From contig CAWBXD010000012.1 of assembly GCA_963792705.1 (NCBI GenBank), forward strand, positions 620,001 through 684,000: a stretch of 64,000 nt of DNA, read 5' to 3'. Shown one piece after another: positions 17,073 through 26,540 of the stretch (the stretch's first letter is position 1; every line of letters begins with the position of its first letter). Position numbers and translations under genes: made by a program. Source of the DNA: JBBQVS01 sp963792705. GTDB taxonomy: Bacteria > Chloroflexota > Ktedonobacteria > Ktedonobacterales > Ktedonobacteraceae. The notes beneath the pieces were generated by a model. It searched no databases. It was not told where the DNA came from and worked only from the letters and a program-made list of their open reading frames with translations.

Positions 17073-17278
17073 TATTCATTCTCCAACTGTGTAAGGCGAT
17101 GCATCAAGCGAGCAATATCTTTACGCGTCTGCGTAAACATACGGTTGTTCTTCACTTCGCCACGCTGTTGCTGCAAGCGGAGATTGAACAGTTTGAGTCG
17201 CAGGTCTTTGAGTTCGCTCTGTATCTGAGCTTCGGTGTACTCTAGCACCTGTTTGCGACGTTCACTAACTTTCGACAC
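17072..17278 (-). CDS. rpmC: 50S ribosomal protein L29
   Basis: Exit-tunnel protein and part of the docking site for nascent-chain factors. 68 residues; LKDLRLKLFNLRLQQQRGEV and TRKDIARLMHRL are typical. The start is GTG at 17278, six bases after GGAGG; it overlaps rplP by 14 bp. An open frame continues upstream to 17512 in the same frame but only shadows rplP. Confidence 0.94.
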   Translation of the reverse strand: MSKVSERRKQVLEYTEAQIQSELKDLRLKLFNLRLQQQRGEVKNNRMFTQTRKDIARLMHRLTQLENE

Positions 17279-17696
17279 TTTCCGCCTCCCCTCTGGTAAT
17301 AAAGCGTGTTTTGACGGGCAACTTGTGACCGGCGAGACGAACGGCCTCTTTTGCGATCTCTTCGCTGACGCCACCAAGTTCAAAGATGATGCGACCGGGT
17401 TTGACGACCGCGACATAGTGATCGACCGCGCCCTTACCGCTACCCATACGGGTTTCGGCTGGTTTAGCGGAGACTGGTTTATCAGGAAAAACGCGGATCC
17501 AGACTTTACCACCGCGCTTCATAAAGCGGGTAAGCGCGATACGAGCGGACTCGATTTGGCGCGCTTCCATCCACACAGGCTCAAGAGCCTGTAAGCCGAA
17601 ATCACCGAAGGCAAGGGTGTTGCCGCGATGGGCTTCACCCTTCATGCGACCGCGATGTTGTCGGCGGTATTTTGTACGTGACGGTGCCAATAACAT
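17265..17696 (-). CDS. rplP: 50S ribosomal protein L16
   Basis: Organises the A-site region of the large subunit. 143 residues; RTKYRRQHRGRMKGEAHRGN, FGDFGLQALEPVWM, RIALTRFMKRGGKVWIR, and MGSGKGAVDHYVAVVKPGR. ATG at 17696. The Arg-rich N-terminus is typical. Confidence 0.97.
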   Translation of the reverse strand: MLLAPSRTKYRRQHRGRMKGEAHRGNTLAFGDFGLQALEPVWMEARQIESARIALTRFMKRGGKVWIRVFPDKPVSAKPAETRMGSGKGAVDHYVAVVKPGRIIFELGGVSEEIAKEAVRLAGHKLPVKTRFITRGEAESVES

Positions 17697-17710
17697 GAAT
17701 TGAAACTCCT

Positions 17711-18979
17711 CTACTCGCTCTGAGTAGCACTAGCATCCTCTGCTGGTGCGGCTGGTGGCGGCGTCGGTGCAACAGGTTGCTGTGTCTGTGGAGCATCGTT
17801 TACCACTGGCGTCTGAGTCACTGGTGCTTCATTTACCACTGGTGTTTGGCTCACTGAAGCCTCGTTCACCACTGGAGTTTGAGTCACTGGTGTCTCGTTT
17901 ACCGCAGGCGTCTGCTCAGCACGGGGTTGGCGGTCTCCCTGTGGTCGGTCTCCTTGCGGACGCGGACCACGATCTCCTATTGGACGTGCTGGTCTGTCAC
18001 CCTGTGGACGTGGACCTTGTGGTCGGTCTCCTTGCGGACGCGGACCACGATCTCCTATTGGACGTGCTGGTCTGTCACCCTGTGGCCTATCACCTTGTGG
18101 ACGTGGACCTTGTGGTCGGTCTCCTTGCGGACGCGGACCTCTGTCCCCACCTTGTGGGCGTGGACCTCGGTCTCCCTGTGGTCGGTCTCCTTGCGGACGC
18201 GGACCACGATCTCCGCGAGGGGCACCACCATCATTTGGACGGCGGTCTCCACCACGACGATCTCCACTCCGTCCACCATCTCTTGATGGGAACGCGGGTT
18301 GCTGCTGCTGCACGGTCTCCTGCTGAATATCGCCAAGTTCTCGGCGTTTGTTAGGCAGGATATCGCCTCGATAAATCCATACTTTGATACCGATGACACC
18401 AAAGGTTGTGTGTGCCTCTACCAAGCCGTAGTCAATGTCGGCACGCAATGTATGCAGAGGAACTTTGCCCTCAACCTCTTTCTCGGTACGTGCAATTTCT
18501 GCACCACCAAGACGTCCACCAACAATAACCTTGATGCCCTTTGCGTTGGCGCGCATTGACTTCTGAACAGCTTGTTTCATCGCGCGACGGAACGACACGC
18601 GCTTCTCTAACTGCTCGGCAATGCCACGACCTACCAAATACGCGTCTAGCTCCGGCTGGCGAATCTCGATGATGTCCAGACGAACACGTTTCTTGGTTTT
18701 GCTTTCCAGCGATGCCTTCAGTTTCTCAACCTTTTCACCGCTCTTACCAATGACGATACCAGGCTTAGCTGTGTGAATCTTCACCAGTACTTGATTGGCG
18801 GCGGCTCGCTCGATCTCGATACGGGAGACCGAGGCATTGAACAGGTCTTTATTGATTGCCTTACGGATTAAAAAATCCTCGGCAAGAACATCCTTGTAAT
18901 CACGCTCAGCATACCAGCGTGATTGCCAGCCTTTAACGATGCCGAGCCTGAACCCTGTTGGGTGTACTTTGTGTCCCAA
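17711..18979 (-). CDS. rpsC: 30S ribosomal protein S3 with about 210-residue repetitive tail
   Basis: mRNA-entry protein with KH and S3 C-terminal domains: MGHKVHPTGFRLGIVKGWQ, KPGIVIGKSGEKVEKLK (GXXG of the KH domain), VGGRLGGAEIARTE and FGVIGIKVWIYRGDILPNK. The core ends near residue 210, where normal S3 stops. A further 210 residues follow: first tandem RPQGDRPQGDRGP-type units, then about four 11-residue units close to TPVVNEAPVTQ, and a Pro/Ala end. Total 422 residues, roughly double the norm. The start is TTG at 18979 with AAGGAG seven to nine bases upstream. Confidence 0.95.
   Translation of the reverse strand: MGHKVHPTGFRLGIVKGWQSRWYAERDYKDVLAEDFLIRKAINKDLFNASVSRIEIERAAANQVLVKIHTAKPGIVIGKSGEKVEKLKASLESKTKKRVRLDIIEIRQPELDAYLVGRGIAEQLEKRVSFRRAMKQAVQKSMRANAKGIKVIVGGRLGGAEIARTEKEVEGKVPLHTLRADIDYGLVEAHTTFGVIGIKVWIYRGDILPNKRRELGDIQQETVQQQQPAFPSRDGGRSGDRRGGDRRPNDGGAPRGDRGPRPQGDRPQGDRGPRPQGGDRGPRPQGDRPQGPRPQGDRPQGDRPARPIGDRGPRPQGDRPQGPRPQGDRPARPIGDRGPRPQGDRPQGDRQPRAEQTPAVNETPVTQTPVVNEASVSQTPVVNEAPVTQTPVVNDAPQTQQPVAPTPPPAAPAEDASATQSE
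17779..18230 (-). repeat. Tandem coding repeats in the rpsC tail
   Basis: Two adjacent arrays of imperfect repeats inside rpsC. 17779-17912 encodes the 11-residue TPVVNEAPVTQ-like units (33-bp period). About 17925-18230 encodes the Asp-Arg-Pro-Gln-Gly units with 15- to 39-bp sub-periods. The DNA itself is repetitive, which suggests growth by slippage or recombination. Confidence 0.85.
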
Positions 18980-18993
18980 AAGTGTTCTCCTTC

Positions 18994-19347
18994 CTAACGA
19001 GCGGCTCGGTCAGCCGGATCATCTGAAACAATGACAGTCACATGGCAGAAGCGGCGCAGAATACGAGCAGCTCGACCATGAGAACGAGGTTTCACACGCT
19101 TAATCCGAAATGAGTCATCCGCCATAATATTGAGAATATAGAGTCGATCTGGATTGAGATTATAGTTATTCTCCGCGTTTGCTGCCGCAGATGCCACCAC
19201 TTTGCTTACGGGTGTGGCACCAGCTTGTGGCATGAATTGAAGAATAGCCAGAGCCTCATTTACCCGAAGCCCTTTCACCGCGTTAGTGACCAGACGCATC
19301 TTACGCGGCTGAATGCCAATGTCTCTTGCAATAGCCCTGACTTGCAT
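18994..19347 (-). CDS. rplV: 50S ribosomal protein L22
   Basis: Exit-tunnel protein. 117 residues; QVRAIARDIGIQPRKMRLVT, VNEALAILQFMPQAG, KVVASAAANAENNYNL, and KRVKPRSHGRAARILRRFCH, the tunnel-loop region. ATG at 19347 after GAGG. Confidence 0.96.
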   Translation of the reverse strand: MQVRAIARDIGIQPRKMRLVTNAVKGLRVNEALAILQFMPQAGATPVSKVVASAAANAENNYNLNPDRLYILNIMADDSFRIKRVKPRSHGRAARILRRFCHVTVIVSDDPADRAAR

Positions 19348-19378
19348 TTTATACCTCTAATAATAGGTGCGATATATC

Positions 19379-19425
19379 GGGTGTGATATATCGCACCCCT
19401 ACATTGGGCGTGATACATCAAGCCC
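19379..19425. repeat. Two 20-nt palindromes, family R2 (rpsS-rplV spacer)
   Basis: GGGTGTGATATATCGCACCC at 19379-19398 and GGGCGTGATACATCAAGCCC at 19406-19425. A partial third copy (GGTGCGATATATCGG) lies just before. Together they fill the spacer right up to the rpsS stop. Confidence 0.75.
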
Positions 19426-19713
19426 CTAGCGTACCGACGTAGTTTTCTCGTTCTTGCCACCCGCATGACCACGGAAGTGGCGTGTGGGTGAGAATTCGCC
19501 TAGTTTGTGACCGACCATATTTTCGCTGACATAAACTGGCACGTGAATCTTTCCGTTGTGTACACCGATGGTCATACCGACCATCTCCGGGAAGATCATT
19601 GAGGCTCGCGACCAAGTTTTGATCAAACGACGGTCGCCGCTTCTCCTCATGACCAGAATTTTCTTTCTGAGCGAAGGATGAATATATGGTCCTTTTTTTC
19701 TCGAACGCGACAT
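19426..19713 (-). CDS. rpsS: 30S ribosomal protein S19
   Basis: Head protein forming inter-subunit bridges. 95 residues; SRSRKKGPYIHPSLRKKI, IKTWSRASMIFPEMVGMTIG, VYVSENMVGHKLGEFSPTR and the basic GHAGGKNEKTTSVR tail. The ATG at 19713 overlaps the rplB stop by one base (TAATG). Confidence 0.97.
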   Translation of the reverse strand: MSRSRKKGPYIHPSLRKKILVMRRSGDRRLIKTWSRASMIFPEMVGMTIGVHNGKIHVPVYVSENMVGHKLGEFSPTRHFRGHAGGKNEKTTSVR

Positions 19714-20549
19714 TATTTTCTCCTACCTGCATTGCGACGACGGACAATGAAGTGGTCAGTTCTCTTGTTATTACGAGTCTTAAAGCCAAGTGCAGGTTTG
19801 CCCCAAGGGGTCTGTGGCTGCCCACCAATAGGTGCGCGACCCTCACCACCACCATGTGGGTGATCGTTCGGGTTCATAGCCGAACCACGAACCGTTGGAC
19901 GACGACCCATGTGTCGTGAACGTCCAGCCTTACCAATACTCTGGTTTTCGTGATCGACGTTTCCTACCTGTCCAATTGTCGCCATGCATAGGATGTTGAC
20001 GTTGCGTTGCTCACCTGAAGGCAGACGGATGAGCGCATAGTCGCCCTCTTTTGCCATCAGTTGGGCACCCACACCAGCACTACGGACCATCTGACCGCCA
20101 CGTCCTTTTTCCAACTCGATGTTGTGAATGGTCGTACCAGTGGGGATGTTCTTTAGTGGAAGCGCATTACCAACGCGGATATCCGCATCTGGACCCGCTT
20201 GTACACGATCCCCAACTTTTAGTCCCACAGGTGCCAGAATATAACGTTTCTCGCCATCTACATAATGCAAGAGTGCGATACGCGATGTACGGTTTGGATC
20301 GTACTCGATGGCTGCTACTCGTGCTGGCACATCCAGCTTATTCCGTTTGAAGTCGATGATGCGATAGGCACGCTTCTCACCGCCGCCACGGTGACGGGTT
20401 GTGATTTTGCCCTGATTGTTGCGTCCCGCGTGCTTGTTCAGCTTCTCGGTAAGCGACTTCTCTGGCCTTGTCTTTGTGATCTCCTCGAATGTCGAAACAG
20501 ACATGCCGCGACGCCCAGGAGACGTTGGTCGATACTGTCTAATTGGCAT
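19713..20549 (-). CDS. rplB: 50S ribosomal protein L2
   Basis: Largest, most conserved primary rRNA-binding protein, needed for subunit joining and peptidyl transfer. 278 residues; RNNQGKITTRHRGGGEKRAY, EYDPNRTSRIALLHYVDGEK, and RGSAMNPNDHPHGGGEGRAP with the key His. ATG at 20549. Confidence 0.98.
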   Translation of the reverse strand: MPIRQYRPTSPGRRGMSVSTFEEITKTRPEKSLTEKLNKHAGRNNQGKITTRHRGGGEKRAYRIIDFKRNKLDVPARVAAIEYDPNRTSRIALLHYVDGEKRYILAPVGLKVGDRVQAGPDADIRVGNALPLKNIPTGTTIHNIELEKGRGGQMVRSAGVGAQLMAKEGDYALIRLPSGEQRNVNILCMATIGQVGNVDHENQSIGKAGRSRHMGRRPTVRGSAMNPNDHPHGGGEGRAPIGGQPQTPWGKPALGFKTRNNKRTDHFIVRRRNAGRRK

Positions 20550-20565
20550 AGCTCAATCCCCTACC

Positions 20566-20862
20566 TTACGCCTTCAATGCGTCGATTGTCTGGCCCTCTC
20601 GGAGTGTGACAATCGCCTTCTTCCACTCACGCGGCTCTACGGGCCGGGGAGCGGAACCTTTTCGTCGAATCATCTTCGTTTTGCCAGGCATGCGAATCAT
20701 GTTGACTGAGACAACCTTCACTTTAAAGATGGTCTCAACGGCTCGGCGCACATCAATCTTGTTAGCGTTCACCGCAACCTTAAAGGTATATTTATTCTGC
20801 TCTTGCAGTTGTACCGTCTTTTCGGTTACGAGACCTTGACGCAGAATTTCTGTAATTTCCAC
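20566..20862 (-). CDS. rplW: 50S ribosomal protein L23
   Basis: Exit-site protein that docks trigger factor and SRP. 98 residues; LVTEKTVQLQEQNKYTFKVA, ANKIDVRRAVETIFKVKVVS and KAIVTLREGQTIDAL. The start is GTG at 20862, after GAGGAG. Confidence 0.96.
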   Translation of the reverse strand: MEITEILRQGLVTEKTVQLQEQNKYTFKVAVNANKIDVRRAVETIFKVKVVSVNMIRMPGKTKMIRRKGSAPRPVEPREWKKAIVTLREGQTIDALKA

Positions 20863-20873
20863 AGTTCTCTCCT

Positions 20874-21701
20874 CTATGCTTCGCTCTCGGTTGATGGCGC
20901 TGCCGGTGTCTCTCCATCCTCAGAGGTGGAAGGAACGAGCGGCAATGTCTCACCCTGAGCAGGTGCAATTAGTGGCTCTGTCGTCAAAGGTGCGCTACTC
21001 GCTGTCACAGGGGGAGTGGTGCTCTCCTCTGTAGCATCAAAGATTTGCTTCGTGGCATCTTCTGCGCTCAAACCTTCGCCAAAGACGAGTTCGAGCCAAC
21101 GCACGGTCTTGACTGGCATAATGACATAATCATGCTTCAGCAACTCAATTACGTTGATAGAGGCCACATGCTGCACCTTCGCCAGAGGAATGTTACGCGT
21201 TGACAACACGACATTCTCATCACGCTGAGGCAACATCATCAGTACGCGCTTTCCAGCAGTTGGCAACTGAGCGAGAAGCTTCAGCATACTTTTCGTGCTG
21301 GGAGCCTCCATGCCAAGTTCGTTGACCACAATCAGGCTTGCGTTCGCTACCTTGTCGGACAACGCGGAGCGAATGGCAAGACGGCGCATCTTCTTTGGCA
21401 CATCGTGATGATATGGGTGAGGTCGTGGACCCCACACAACACCACCGTGACGGTATTGTGGAGCGCGGGTACTACCCTGACGGGCGTTACCTGTTCCCTT
21501 TTGTTTGTATGGTTTTCTACCACCACCCGACACTTCACTACGAGTCTTAGTTGAAGCATTTCCCTGGCGACGGTTCACCAGTTGTGCGGTGACAACCTGG
21601 TGCAATACCGAAACGTTAGGGGTAACTCCGAACACCTGCTCGCTGAGTTCGAGGTCTTGTACGGCTTCACCAGCCATGTTATATACTTTAGTCGAGGGCA
21701 T
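20874..21701 (-). CDS. rplD: 50S ribosomal protein L4, extended C-terminus
   Basis: Assembly protein with a loop reaching into the exit tunnel. Core: QGNASTKTRSEVSGGGRKPY, KQKGTGNARQGSTRAPQYRH, GGVVWGPRPHPYHHDVPKKM. 275 residues compared with about 205; from about residue 215 the tail is Ser/Thr/Pro/Glu-rich (for example TEPLIAPAQGETLPLVPS). ATG at 21701, six bases after rplC. Confidence 0.95.
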   Translation of the reverse strand: MPSTKVYNMAGEAVQDLELSEQVFGVTPNVSVLHQVVTAQLVNRRQGNASTKTRSEVSGGGRKPYKQKGTGNARQGSTRAPQYRHGGVVWGPRPHPYHHDVPKKMRRLAIRSALSDKVANASLIVVNELGMEAPSTKSMLKLLAQLPTAGKRVLMMLPQRDENVVLSTRNIPLAKVQHVASINVIELLKHDYVIMPVKTVRWLELVFGEGLSAEDATKQIFDATEESTTPPVTASSAPLTTEPLIAPAQGETLPLVPSTSEDGETPAAPSTESEA

Positions 21702-21707
21702 TTCGGT

Positions 21708-22547
21708 TTACCTCATCACATGCTTCTTGACCGTGAGCAAACTGCCGTTGGCTCCGGGGACGGACCCCTTGACCACGATCAGATTGCGCTCAGGATCAGC
21801 CTGAACCACTTGTAGTTTCTTCGCGGTGACGCGCACATTGCCCATACGTCCAGCCATACGCGTTCCCTTGAGCACACGGCCTGGGGTTGTACCCGAACCG
21901 ATTGAGCCTGGTGCGCGATGACGGTCTGACTGACCATGTGTCTTTGGGCCACCTTTAAAGCCATGCCGCTTGACACCACCTTGGAAGCCTTTACCTTTTG
22001 TGGTTCCAACAACATCAACCGCTTCGCCAATCGTAAAAAGACCAGCGTCGAATTGTGCGCCGAGTTCGATCTTCTCAGGCGTCGTGCCTCTTTGTAAGCC
22101 AACCTCGCGTACCACCTTGAATGGTCCAAGTTCTGGCCCTGGGCGGCGCTGACGGTTTGCCTGTACTTTTAATAGGCGCTGAATTTGCTTGCTAGCTTTC
22201 TCTGTCGTTGTTTCCGCAGAGGTCTCATTTGTTGTTTCTCCTGCGGTTGTGCCAGCATCAGCCTTAGCCTTTGTGCGCTCACCTTGCTGATGTGTCTGCA
22301 ATGCTTTGCGCTGTCCCTTTAGTAAGGGAAGGCTATGACCCAGGTGTCCTAATTCAGGACGCGTCGAGTGCTTATTTGTTGTCTGCTCGAAGCCAATCTG
22401 TACGGCTTCGTAGCCGTCGTTTGTGACGGTTTTGATCTGTGTTACAAAGCAGGGGCCGACCTCAATGATTGTCACAGGTACGACAGTTCCATTAGGACCA
22501 AATACCTGGGTCATGCCGATCTTTCTGCCCAATAATGCATCTAGCAT
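21708..22547 (-). CDS. rplC: 50S ribosomal protein L3, internal insertion
   Basis: Primary 23S rRNA binder near the peptidyl-transferase centre. LLGRKIGMTQVFGPNG at the start; KGKGFQGGVKRHGFKGGPKT and HRAPGSIGSGTTPGRVLKGT in the conserved second half. 279 residues compared with about 210; the excess is a Thr/Ala/Glu-rich segment around residues 66-136 (TTAGETTNETSAETTTEKA). ATG at 22547 follows AGGAG closely; an in-frame start at 22595 is less likely. Confidence 0.95.
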   Translation of the reverse strand: MLDALLGRKIGMTQVFGPNGTVVPVTIIEVGPCFVTQIKTVTNDGYEAVQIGFEQTTNKHSTRPELGHLGHSLPLLKGQRKALQTHQQGERTKAKADAGTTAGETTNETSAETTTEKASKQIQRLLKVQANRQRRPGPELGPFKVVREVGLQRGTTPEKIELGAQFDAGLFTIGEAVDVVGTTKGKGFQGGVKRHGFKGGPKTHGQSDRHRAPGSIGSGTTPGRVLKGTRMAGRMGNVRVTAKKLQVVQADPERNLIVVKGSVPGANGSLLTVKKHVMR

Positions 22548-22573
22548 ATCTTCTCCTCTCTTCAACTGTATGC

Positions 22574-22636
22574 AGGTGTGATACGTCACACCCATACAGG
22601 CAAATGGAGGGTGTACGGGTTTGATATATCACACCC
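22574..22636. repeat. Two 20-nt palindromes, family R2 (rplC-rpsJ spacer)
   Basis: AGGTGTGATACGTCACACCC at 22574-22593 and GGGTTTGATATATCACACCC at 22617-22636. The second is identical to the copy at 6241-6260. Confidence 0.75.
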
Positions 22637-22656
22637 ATTCCCACCCAACATCCCCG

Positions 22657-22974
22657 TTACAGTTTGATTTCGATATCCACGCCTGCGGGCAGATTCAAAC
22701 GTGTCAGGGCCTCAACGGTTCGGTTCGTCGGATCAATGATATCAATCAAGCGCTTGTGTGTACGGATCTCGAATTGCTCACGAGAATCCTTGTGAACGAA
22801 CGGTGATTGCATGACCGTAAATTTATCAATCTCTGTTGGTAGAGGTACCGGACCTGAGACGCGTGCGCCTGTCTGCTGAGCAGTATCCACGATCTGCATC
22901 GCCGACTGATCCAGAATACGATGGTCGTATGCTTTCAGCCGAATGCGGATACGCTGTTTTGTTCCTGTCGCCAT
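22657..22974 (-). CDS. rpsJ: 30S ribosomal protein S10
   Basis: Head protein and NusB partner in antitermination. 105 residues; QRIRIRLKAYDHRILDQSA, GARVSGPVPLPTEIDKFTV, SREQFEIRTHKRLIDI, and LNLPAGVDIEIKL. ATG at 22974. First gene of the classical S10 cluster; here it follows tuf. Confidence 0.97.
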   Translation of the reverse strand: MATGTKQRIRIRLKAYDHRILDQSAMQIVDTAQQTGARVSGPVPLPTEIDKFTVMQSPFVHKDSREQFEIRTHKRLIDIIDPTNRTVEALTRLNLPAGVDIEIKL

Positions 22975-22997
22975 TTTTCTCTCCTGATACGGGTGTA

Positions 22998-23021
22998 GGG
23001 TCGCATGTATACATGCGACCC
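22998..23021. repeat. Perfect 24-nt palindrome (rpsJ-tuf spacer)
   Basis: GGGTCGCATGTATACATGCG continued by ACCC, symmetric over its full 24 nt. It has the same GGGT...ACCC ends as family R2 but a different centre. It lies 8 bp after the tuf stop. Confidence 0.7.
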
Positions 23022-23028
23022 CAAAAGC

Positions 23029-24237
<1,209 letters not shown>

Positions 24238-24400
24238 TTTCTTCCTCTTTGGTATAAAGTTGTGCATCCTCCGCTTGTGGCGAAAGGCACAGTAAAAGAT
24301 ACTGATGCTCAGGCGGCCTGTTCCCTGATTCGGCACTGAGCGTGTTTAAGCTAGACAGCGCAAAAATTACACATTTTGCATTGTGTTTTTATGAGGAGGA

Positions 24401-24424
24401 GAGACCTGATATGTATCAGGTCTC
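24401..24424 (-). other. Hairpin between fusA and tuf
   Basis: GAGACCTGATA with TATCAGGTCTC, 11-bp stem and 2-nt loop, 31 bp after the fusA stop. It lies in a 218-bp spacer with no convincing promoter. It may be a processing or partial termination site that lets tuf be expressed separately. Confidence 0.6.
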
Positions 24425-24455
24425 CTATACCTGCATGATTTAGACCAACACGATT

Positions 24456-26531
24456 TTAGCGAGAGGCTTTCGCCGAAATCTCCTCGGCGATTGCTCTTGG
24501 CACGGGATCGTAGTGATCAAACTCCATCGAGTAGTTTGCTCGCCCGCTTGTCATAGAACGGAGTTCATTTACGTAGCCGAACATCTCGGAAAGGGGTACA
24601 TATCCCCGCACCACATGTTGCACACCACGGCTTTCCATGCCCAGGATTGTTCCTCGGCGTCCGTTAAGATCACCGATAACAGTTCCATAAAATTCCTCTG
24701 AAGTGGTGACTTCCACCAACATCACAGGTTCTAGCAGAATCGCGCCTGCCTTACGTGCAGCCTCTTTAATCGCTATTGAACCAGCGGTTTTAAAGGCCAT
24801 TTCGTTCGAGTCAACATCATGATAGGACCCATCATACAGGGTTGCCTTCACGTCGATCATTGGGAAACCGGCGATGATGCCGTTCTCCAATGTCTCCCTG
24901 ATGCCGTTCTCGACAGGTTTGATATATTCTTTTGGAACGGTACCGCCAACAATGGCATTGACAAACTCAAAGCCTTTGCCGCGCTCGTTTGGCTCCACTT
25001 TAATCCACACATCGCCATACTGACCATGACCGCCTGTCTGTCGAACATGCTTGCCTTGTGCCTGTGCTGGCTTTGTGATGGTCTCGCGGTAAGCGACTTG
25101 TGGTCGGCCTACGTTCGCCTCAACCTTAAACTCACGGAACATGCGATCTACGATAACGTCCAGGTGCAACTCACCCATACCAGCGATAATGGTTTGACCA
25201 CTATCAAGGTCGGTGTGCATTTGGAAGGTCGGGTCTTCTTCCGCTAGTTTGTTTAGGGCAATAGCCATCTTGTCCTGGTCAACGCGTGTCTTCGGCTCAA
25301 TGGCAATCTCAATCACCGGCTGAGGGAAGGTAATCGATTCCAGGATGATCGGCTTCTGAGCATCAGAGAGTGTATCACCTGTGAAGGTGTTACGCAAGCC
25401 CACTGCTGCACAGATGTCACCAGCACGAATCTCGTCGATATCTTCACGATGGTTTGCATGCATACGCAGTAAGCGGCCGATACGCTCTTGTTTGCCCTTA
25501 GTGCTATTTTCGGTAGCAGAGCCTTTAGTGAGCATACCCGAATAGACGCGCAAGTACGAAAGACGCCCGACGAATGGGTCGGAAACAATCTTAAACACCA
25601 ACGCGCTGAACGGAGCATTGTCGTCAACGGCGCGTCCCTCTTGCTGCTCTGTATCAGGGTTGATACCGACTGGTGCTGGAATATCGAGTGGCGATGGCAA
25701 GTACGCGACTACCGCGTCAAGCATTGCCTGCACACCCTTATTCTTAAGCGCAGTACCACATAGCACTGGAACTAATGCATTCGCAATAGTTGCTTTACGC
25801 AGAGCTACGATTAACTCTTCTTTTGTGATCTCTTCGCCTTCGAGATACTTGAGAGTCAGTTCTTCGTCAGTCTCAGCAACACGCTCAATGAGGTACTCAC
25901 GATGCTGTTTGTACTCCGCTTCCATGCTTGTTGGAACTTCGGTGTGATCTGACTTATTTCCCAGGTCATCGGTGAAGACAACCGATTCGTTCTCGATCAG
26001 GTCGATAAAGCCTTTAAAGTTGCTCTCACGGCCAATCGGAATTTGAATTGGCACGGCGACAGAACCCAGGCGTTCGCGGATCATATCAACGGTACGCCAG
26101 AAGTCGGCACCAGTGCGGTCCATCTTGTTGACGAAGCACATACGCGGGACATTATACTTGTCCGCTTGACGCCAGACGGTCTCGGATTGTGGCTCAACAC
26201 CTGCAACTGCATCGAAGACGACGACGCCGCCATCGAGTACACGCAGTGAGCGTTCTACCTCAGCAGTAAAGTCAACGTGTCCAGGCGTATCAATGATATT
26301 GATGCGATGATCCAACCAGAAACAGGTAGTGGCGGCCGACGTAATGGTAATGCCACGCTCCTGCTCTTGAGGCATCCAGTCCATTGTGGCTGCGCCTTCG
26401 TGGACCTCGCCAATGCGGTGAATCTTTTTGGTATAGAAAAGAATGCGCTCGGTGGTGGTAGTTTTACCTGCATCAATGTGAGCGATGATACCAATATTTC
26501 TCGTTTTTTCGAGTGGAAAGTCTCTTGACAT
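24456..26531 (-). CDS. fusA: Elongation factor G
   Basis: Translocase GTPase. 691 residues. G1 AHIDAGKTTTTER, G2 QERGITITSAATTC, G3 DTPGHVDFTAEVERSLR, G4 NKMDRTGADF. Domain IV has GGHGQYGDVWIKVEP, and domain V has GYVPLSEMFGYVNELRS. ATG at 26531, nine bases after rpsG. It lies between rpsG and tuf, as in the str operon. Confidence 0.98.
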   Translation of the reverse strand: MSRDFPLEKTRNIGIIAHIDAGKTTTTERILFYTKKIHRIGEVHEGAATMDWMPQEQERGITITSAATTCFWLDHRINIIDTPGHVDFTAEVERSLRVLDGGVVVFDAVAGVEPQSETVWRQADKYNVPRMCFVNKMDRTGADFWRTVDMIRERLGSVAVPIQIPIGRESNFKGFIDLIENESVVFTDDLGNKSDHTEVPTSMEAEYKQHREYLIERVAETDEELTLKYLEGEEITKEELIVALRKATIANALVPVLCGTALKNKGVQAMLDAVVAYLPSPLDIPAPVGINPDTEQQEGRAVDDNAPFSALVFKIVSDPFVGRLSYLRVYSGMLTKGSATENSTKGKQERIGRLLRMHANHREDIDEIRAGDICAAVGLRNTFTGDTLSDAQKPIILESITFPQPVIEIAIEPKTRVDQDKMAIALNKLAEEDPTFQMHTDLDSGQTIIAGMGELHLDVIVDRMFREFKVEANVGRPQVAYRETITKPAQAQGKHVRQTGGHGQYGDVWIKVEPNERGKGFEFVNAIVGGTVPKEYIKPVENGIRETLENGIIAGFPMIDVKATLYDGSYHDVDSNEMAFKTAGSIAIKEAARKAGAILLEPVMLVEVTTSEEFYGTVIGDLNGRRGTILGMESRGVQHVVRGYVPLSEMFGYVNELRSMTSGRANYSMEFDHYDPVPRAIAEEISAKASR

Positions 26532-26540
26532 GATATCTTT

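Noticed and set aside
17072..17512. Single 146-codon protein ending in L29
   Set aside because: The upstream part overlaps rplP; GTG at 17278 with GGAGG gives the normal 68-residue L29.
17779..18230. Possible CRISPR-like array
   Set aside because: The repeats are contiguous, in frame and without spacers; they encode the S3 tail.
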